From Oikopleura dioica (lineage: Eukaryota > Chordata > Appendicularia > Copelata > Oikopleuridae): 64,000 nucleotides of DNA. Below the pieces are notes generated by a model. It saw only the letters and a list, made by a program, of their open reading frames with translations, was not told the origin of the DNA and did no database searches. Location: NCBI GenBank assembly GCA_907165135.1, contig OU015566.1:13872157-13936156 (forward strand), in the 5' to 3' direction. The translations under genes and the position numbers were made by a program. This document shows positions 60,660 through 64,000 of the stretch, one piece after another; position 1 is the first letter of the stretch; every line of letters starts with the position of its first letter.

Positions 60660-61005
60660 GACCTTTTTTCCTGAGCTGCTTCGAAAACCTGAGTCAGGGT
60701 CAGGATTAAAAAAGGATGAAATGTTAACTTAGCACTTCATCCTTTTTTTTAATCCTGACCCTGACTCAGGCTTTCCCTTGGATCGGAAACCTGCGTAGAA
60801 ATCCTGAGTCAGGGTCTGAAAGATCTTAAATGAAAAGCCTTTTTCCTAAGCTGTTTTGAAAACCTGAGTCAGGGTCACGATTAAAAAAAGGATGAAATGC
60901 CAAGTTACCATTTCATTCCTGACCCTGATTCAGGTTTTCAAAATTCAGGAAAAAGGTATTCATTTAAGATCTTTCAAACCCTGACTCAGATTTTCCAGAC
61001 AGGTT
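60660..61005. repeat. CCTGAGTCAGG family cluster (nested hairpins)
   Basis: AAAACCTGAGTCAGGGTCAG occurs three times (about 60682, 60800, 60860) with complements GACCCTGACTCAGG (about 60757, 60920 degenerate, 60978). Inner arms ATTAAAAAAGGATGAAATG/CATCCTTTTTTTTAAT form long hairpins. Confidence 0.8.
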
Positions 61006-62351
61006 GCCGAGCCAAGGGACTGTCCCGACCTTCCCTTCTTTCAAAAAGATACAGTGAAAAAGGGTTGATCGATGAGGGCTACATGTGCAGAATCTAAGCC
61101 GTCTTGGACCATCTGTTCTGCCCCTAAAATGGAATGTCTCCTTCATTTTCAGCGTTTTAATCAATTATGACACCATCTCTTTCTCCGAATATTATATTTA
61201 TCGCGATTTCGGTCTTTTATATAAACTCATTTATTTTTAAATTCAGCATAAATCATCTGCTTTTTTTGAAACCCAAGATTCTGCCCTCTTTTTGGCTTGA
61301 TCCGTTTACCCAGCTGAATTTGTCAAAAAAGGGCTGGTACTCCCGAGAAACGGCTGATCTCGCCCAGCCGGTCCCCAACGGGTTAATTTCGCTTCAATCA
61401 AGTGAAGTAGCATTTCGAATAAATCCGGGAAGATAAAGGATACTTTTGGCCGCGCGTTGTTTTACTACGCTCAGCGTGATATAAAAAGGGGATCAGCCGG
61501 ATTTGAATTAAAAGGGATGCGGATCAGAATAAAATCGAGATAGAATCTGAATTAGACAAAATTTAGATTAAGTAGATGCGCAAGTTTAGAAGATCTTGAG
61601 TAAGGGTCTACCTAGTTTTATTTTTCCCTACACGGGGCGTCCTCGATAGTGAATTTTCCATCCGGCTCGCTGATTGGTCGATTTGAAGGCTGTTTTCGAT
61701 GGACTTATTAACGACTCTATTACCCTTAAAACTTTTCATAAAAAGCCAATCGCCCATTATTATGGATAACACGAGCTTCAAATTGACCAATCAGATGGCC
61801 CGATGAAAAATTCGCTATCGTAAAAGACCTGTGTAAGAAAATATTAAAATGTGTATTGATTTTATTTGTCAGACAGATTTCTCCCCTGTCAGCTCTTTTT
61901 CCGACTCAAACGGCTTGTTTTGAAAACTGAGTTCCCTGGCTTGCTAGCCGCTCGAGGTGGCTGAGCATGACTTCTAGCGGGTTTGAAGAGGCGTCGCTGG
62001 TTTGATTTTTCACAAATTCCGCGGTCCAGATACAACTAAAAGAATGTTTTCTGGGGCGTAGTGTAGCAAAACAGAGAGATGAGATAGAAGGCGGAAATTT
62101 TCTGCTCCTTATCGCGCTACTTCTTATCAGCTTTGGAAACAGACGAAAAAACGCCGTGGCGGGAGAATGGGGACACGTGACGAGGACTGGAATTGCCCGG
62201 AAATTGAAGCACACTGAAGCCCGGATGGGAATAAATGCCTGCAAAATTCTCCAAAAGGGGTCAAGGGTAGAAATGGGGAAGAAATGGAGATGATAAGGGA
62301 TGAAATTTCAAAAATATTTTTTTCGATAGGGGCTTGCTTTGAAAAATTTTT

Positions 62352-62489
62352 TTCTGTCAAAAAAATCGACAAATTTTGCGTGGGCGGCTCCTCGGCTGCT
62401 GACTGGCCGGTTTGCGGAATCCAGGCTTCTGATTGGTTGAAATTTCCACGCAAAATTTGTCGAAATTTTTGTCGGTTCCAGACACTTCC
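62352..62489. mobile_element. Palindromic MITE, GGTTCC family (copy e)
   Basis: AAATCGACAAATTTTGCGTG...CCACGCAAAATTTGTCGAAA then GTCGGTTCCAGACACTTCC, around GGCTTCTGATTGGTTGAAA. The left terminus is truncated or diverged (TTTTTCTGTCAAAAA). 61011-63297 otherwise shows no gene I can support. Confidence 0.82.
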
Positions 62490-63297
62490 ACAGGCAAAAG
62501 AGATGATTGATCAAATCTGTTTGAAAAAAGAAGAGAAAATTGATAGTGTTAATTACCATTTGAGATGTTCCACGCTTTTTTAGGCGGAACCGCAGTGGAC
62601 ATATCCGACACGGGTTTCCACCTTGTCTCTAATCGATCCCTCGATCCAATAAAGCCATCATTAAATTAATCCGAAAAAGAAGGTCATTTTCTGCTTCTGA
62701 TTGTAAATGACTATTTCCGAGTTCATAAATCTGAGTTCGAAGAACAACTTCTTATAAAATGTATGATTCCACGCATGGCACAACCCAAACATAGATTCGA
62801 GCCACTCTAGAGCTGTCAGTAGGGGCTGAGAGTGGGCCCACTCGTGCTGACCGCATATATTTTGGTAAGAAAAGCAACAAACGCAGAACTTTCTAAAACC
62901 AACCGTTCTTTTTTCTCGGCCTTTGTTTTCATTCTTTCGCCACGTAAAAGGGTTGAAACGAAATTTCAAATCTGAAATTTAATTATAAATTATCATCGAA
63001 TCGATTTTTAGAAACTCAATTTTTAGCTTGGGTTTTCTTGAAAACCCGGGCGCTAGAATTTCTTGAGAAAATTGCAGGAAACGCTGGCTTTTCTAAAAAA
63101 GCCATAAAGATAGTGTCTGTTTAGTCGGGTTAATTCCCGAAGTGATAAAATTTCACTGAGATTCGCTTATTTCTCGCTGTTTACGCATGAGCAGCTGGGG
63201 GACAATAATTTTCGGCTCAAGAAATTAGCATTTTTTTTTCTTCGAGATGCAAATTCACGGGATAGCCGGAAATACGCCGGTCACACTTGAGATGATA

Positions 63298-63560
63298 CCA
63301 AAAGTACCGTTTTGTTTCAAATACGAATTCGAAATGAGCAGCGTCGAAAAATGGTGAAATCGATGTTGACACCCTTAAGAAAAAATGACAATTTTGAAGC
63401 TCTTACGAAGCAATCACAGTATTCTCGACAATAATTACTGTGATTGCTTCAGAAAAGCTTCAAATTAGTCATTTTTACTTAAGGGTATCAACATCGATTT
63501 CGCCATTTTTCGACGCTGCTCATTTTGAATACGTATTCGAAAGAAAACAGTACTTTTGGG
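63298..63560. mobile_element. 263-bp near-perfect hairpin element
   Basis: CCAAAAGTAC (63298) to GTACTTTTGG (63560). The arms of more than 100 bp pair through AATGAGCAGCGTCGAAAAAT, GATGTTGACACCCTTAAG and GAAGCAATCACAGTA. Outer arms contain the TGACACCCTTAAG motif found all over the window. Confidence 0.85.
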
Positions 63561-64000
63561 ATTTGGGATTTCATTAATTTTACGAAAAAATTCCGGCGCT
63601 CGCGAATGTAAAATATTTACATTGTCAAAAATCACGTTGATATGTACAGTTGGGAAGCGAGGCCAGTCATTTAACGGACATTTCCAACATTTTTTCTATT
63701 TGCATTCTTTTCGACGTTTCTTTGGACGCAAAACTGGCTATTTCGCTTTTTTCGCTTTACAGTAATTTTTCAATGAAAAAGAAGAAATTTCAAATTTTCG
63801 CGTTGCATCTTTTTGTTTTGTGAAAATTGAAAAGGGCACTAATCCAATTTCAAGTTTTTCGAAAATTCAAAATTCAAGGCGTTGTAATTTTTTCTTGTTT
63901 TTATCTGATTACGGTTTGTTCAAAGTAAAGCGGCTTGTTGTGCCCAAAACGGGGGTGAATATTCGCGGATTTTCGACCGGAGACAGAAATCATCCCTTTT

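Overview
The window is animal DNA, not bacterial: coding sequence is broken into many short exons, most introns are about 40-60 bp, genes sit on both strands and one lies inside an intron of another, and the protein set is metazoan (IRG GTPase, inward-rectifier K+ channel, Kirrel/IRRE Ig protein, zona pellucida protein, kelch-type proteins). Several introns can only be spliced in frame with GA-AG boundaries and an AG|GAA donor. GA-AG introns, tiny introns and nested genes are known from larvacean tunicates, so an Oikopleura/Fritillaria-type appendicularian is my best guess. It is an inference. The many foldback elements and introns up to 1.3 kb suggest a genome less compact than that of O. dioica.

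Left part (0-16.4 kb): after a repeat-bearing stretch comes an IRG-family GTPase (2418-5991, 5' exon not found) with an antisense gene nested in one intron (4151-4901). Next is a secreted expansin-like protein with a CBM2-like domain (6264-8886), then a secreted Cys-rich coiled-coil gene whose signal-peptide exon carries a 430-bp MITE with an 8-bp target duplication (8999-10926), and a 15-exon Kir channel (11281-16358).

Middle (17-31 kb): a LamG-ZP-transmembrane protein (17346-21831) is followed by three tandem paralogues with a coiled coil and a kelch-like propeller (22184-23944, 24139-26013, 26342-28651). A copy of the 3' end of the ZP gene is stranded between the second and third. A coiled-coil gene lies at 29979-30589. 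The third kelch gene has the same Cys-rich N-terminus as the gene at 9 kb, and the C-terminal domain of that gene resembles the gene nested in the IRG locus. Modules are therefore being exchanged between neighbours.

Right part (31-64 kb): mostly repeats, plus a small gene (33817-34035), an inverted pair of tRNA-Gly(GCC) genes, a coiled-coil/CxxC gene (35750-36531) and a Kirrel-like Ig receptor on the minus strand (40110-49353, signal-peptide exon not found). Its introns hold clusters of AGGTCA and TGAGTCA palindromes and of AAGGGTATC hairpins. From 49.4 kb on I see only foldback elements and two weak coding candidates.

Three well-aligned genes each have a single base missing in a homopolymer run, which looks more like assembly error than gene death. 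All gene models were spliced by eye. Exons with matching phases and recognisable homology are solid; first exons and a few boundaries are stated as uncertain.
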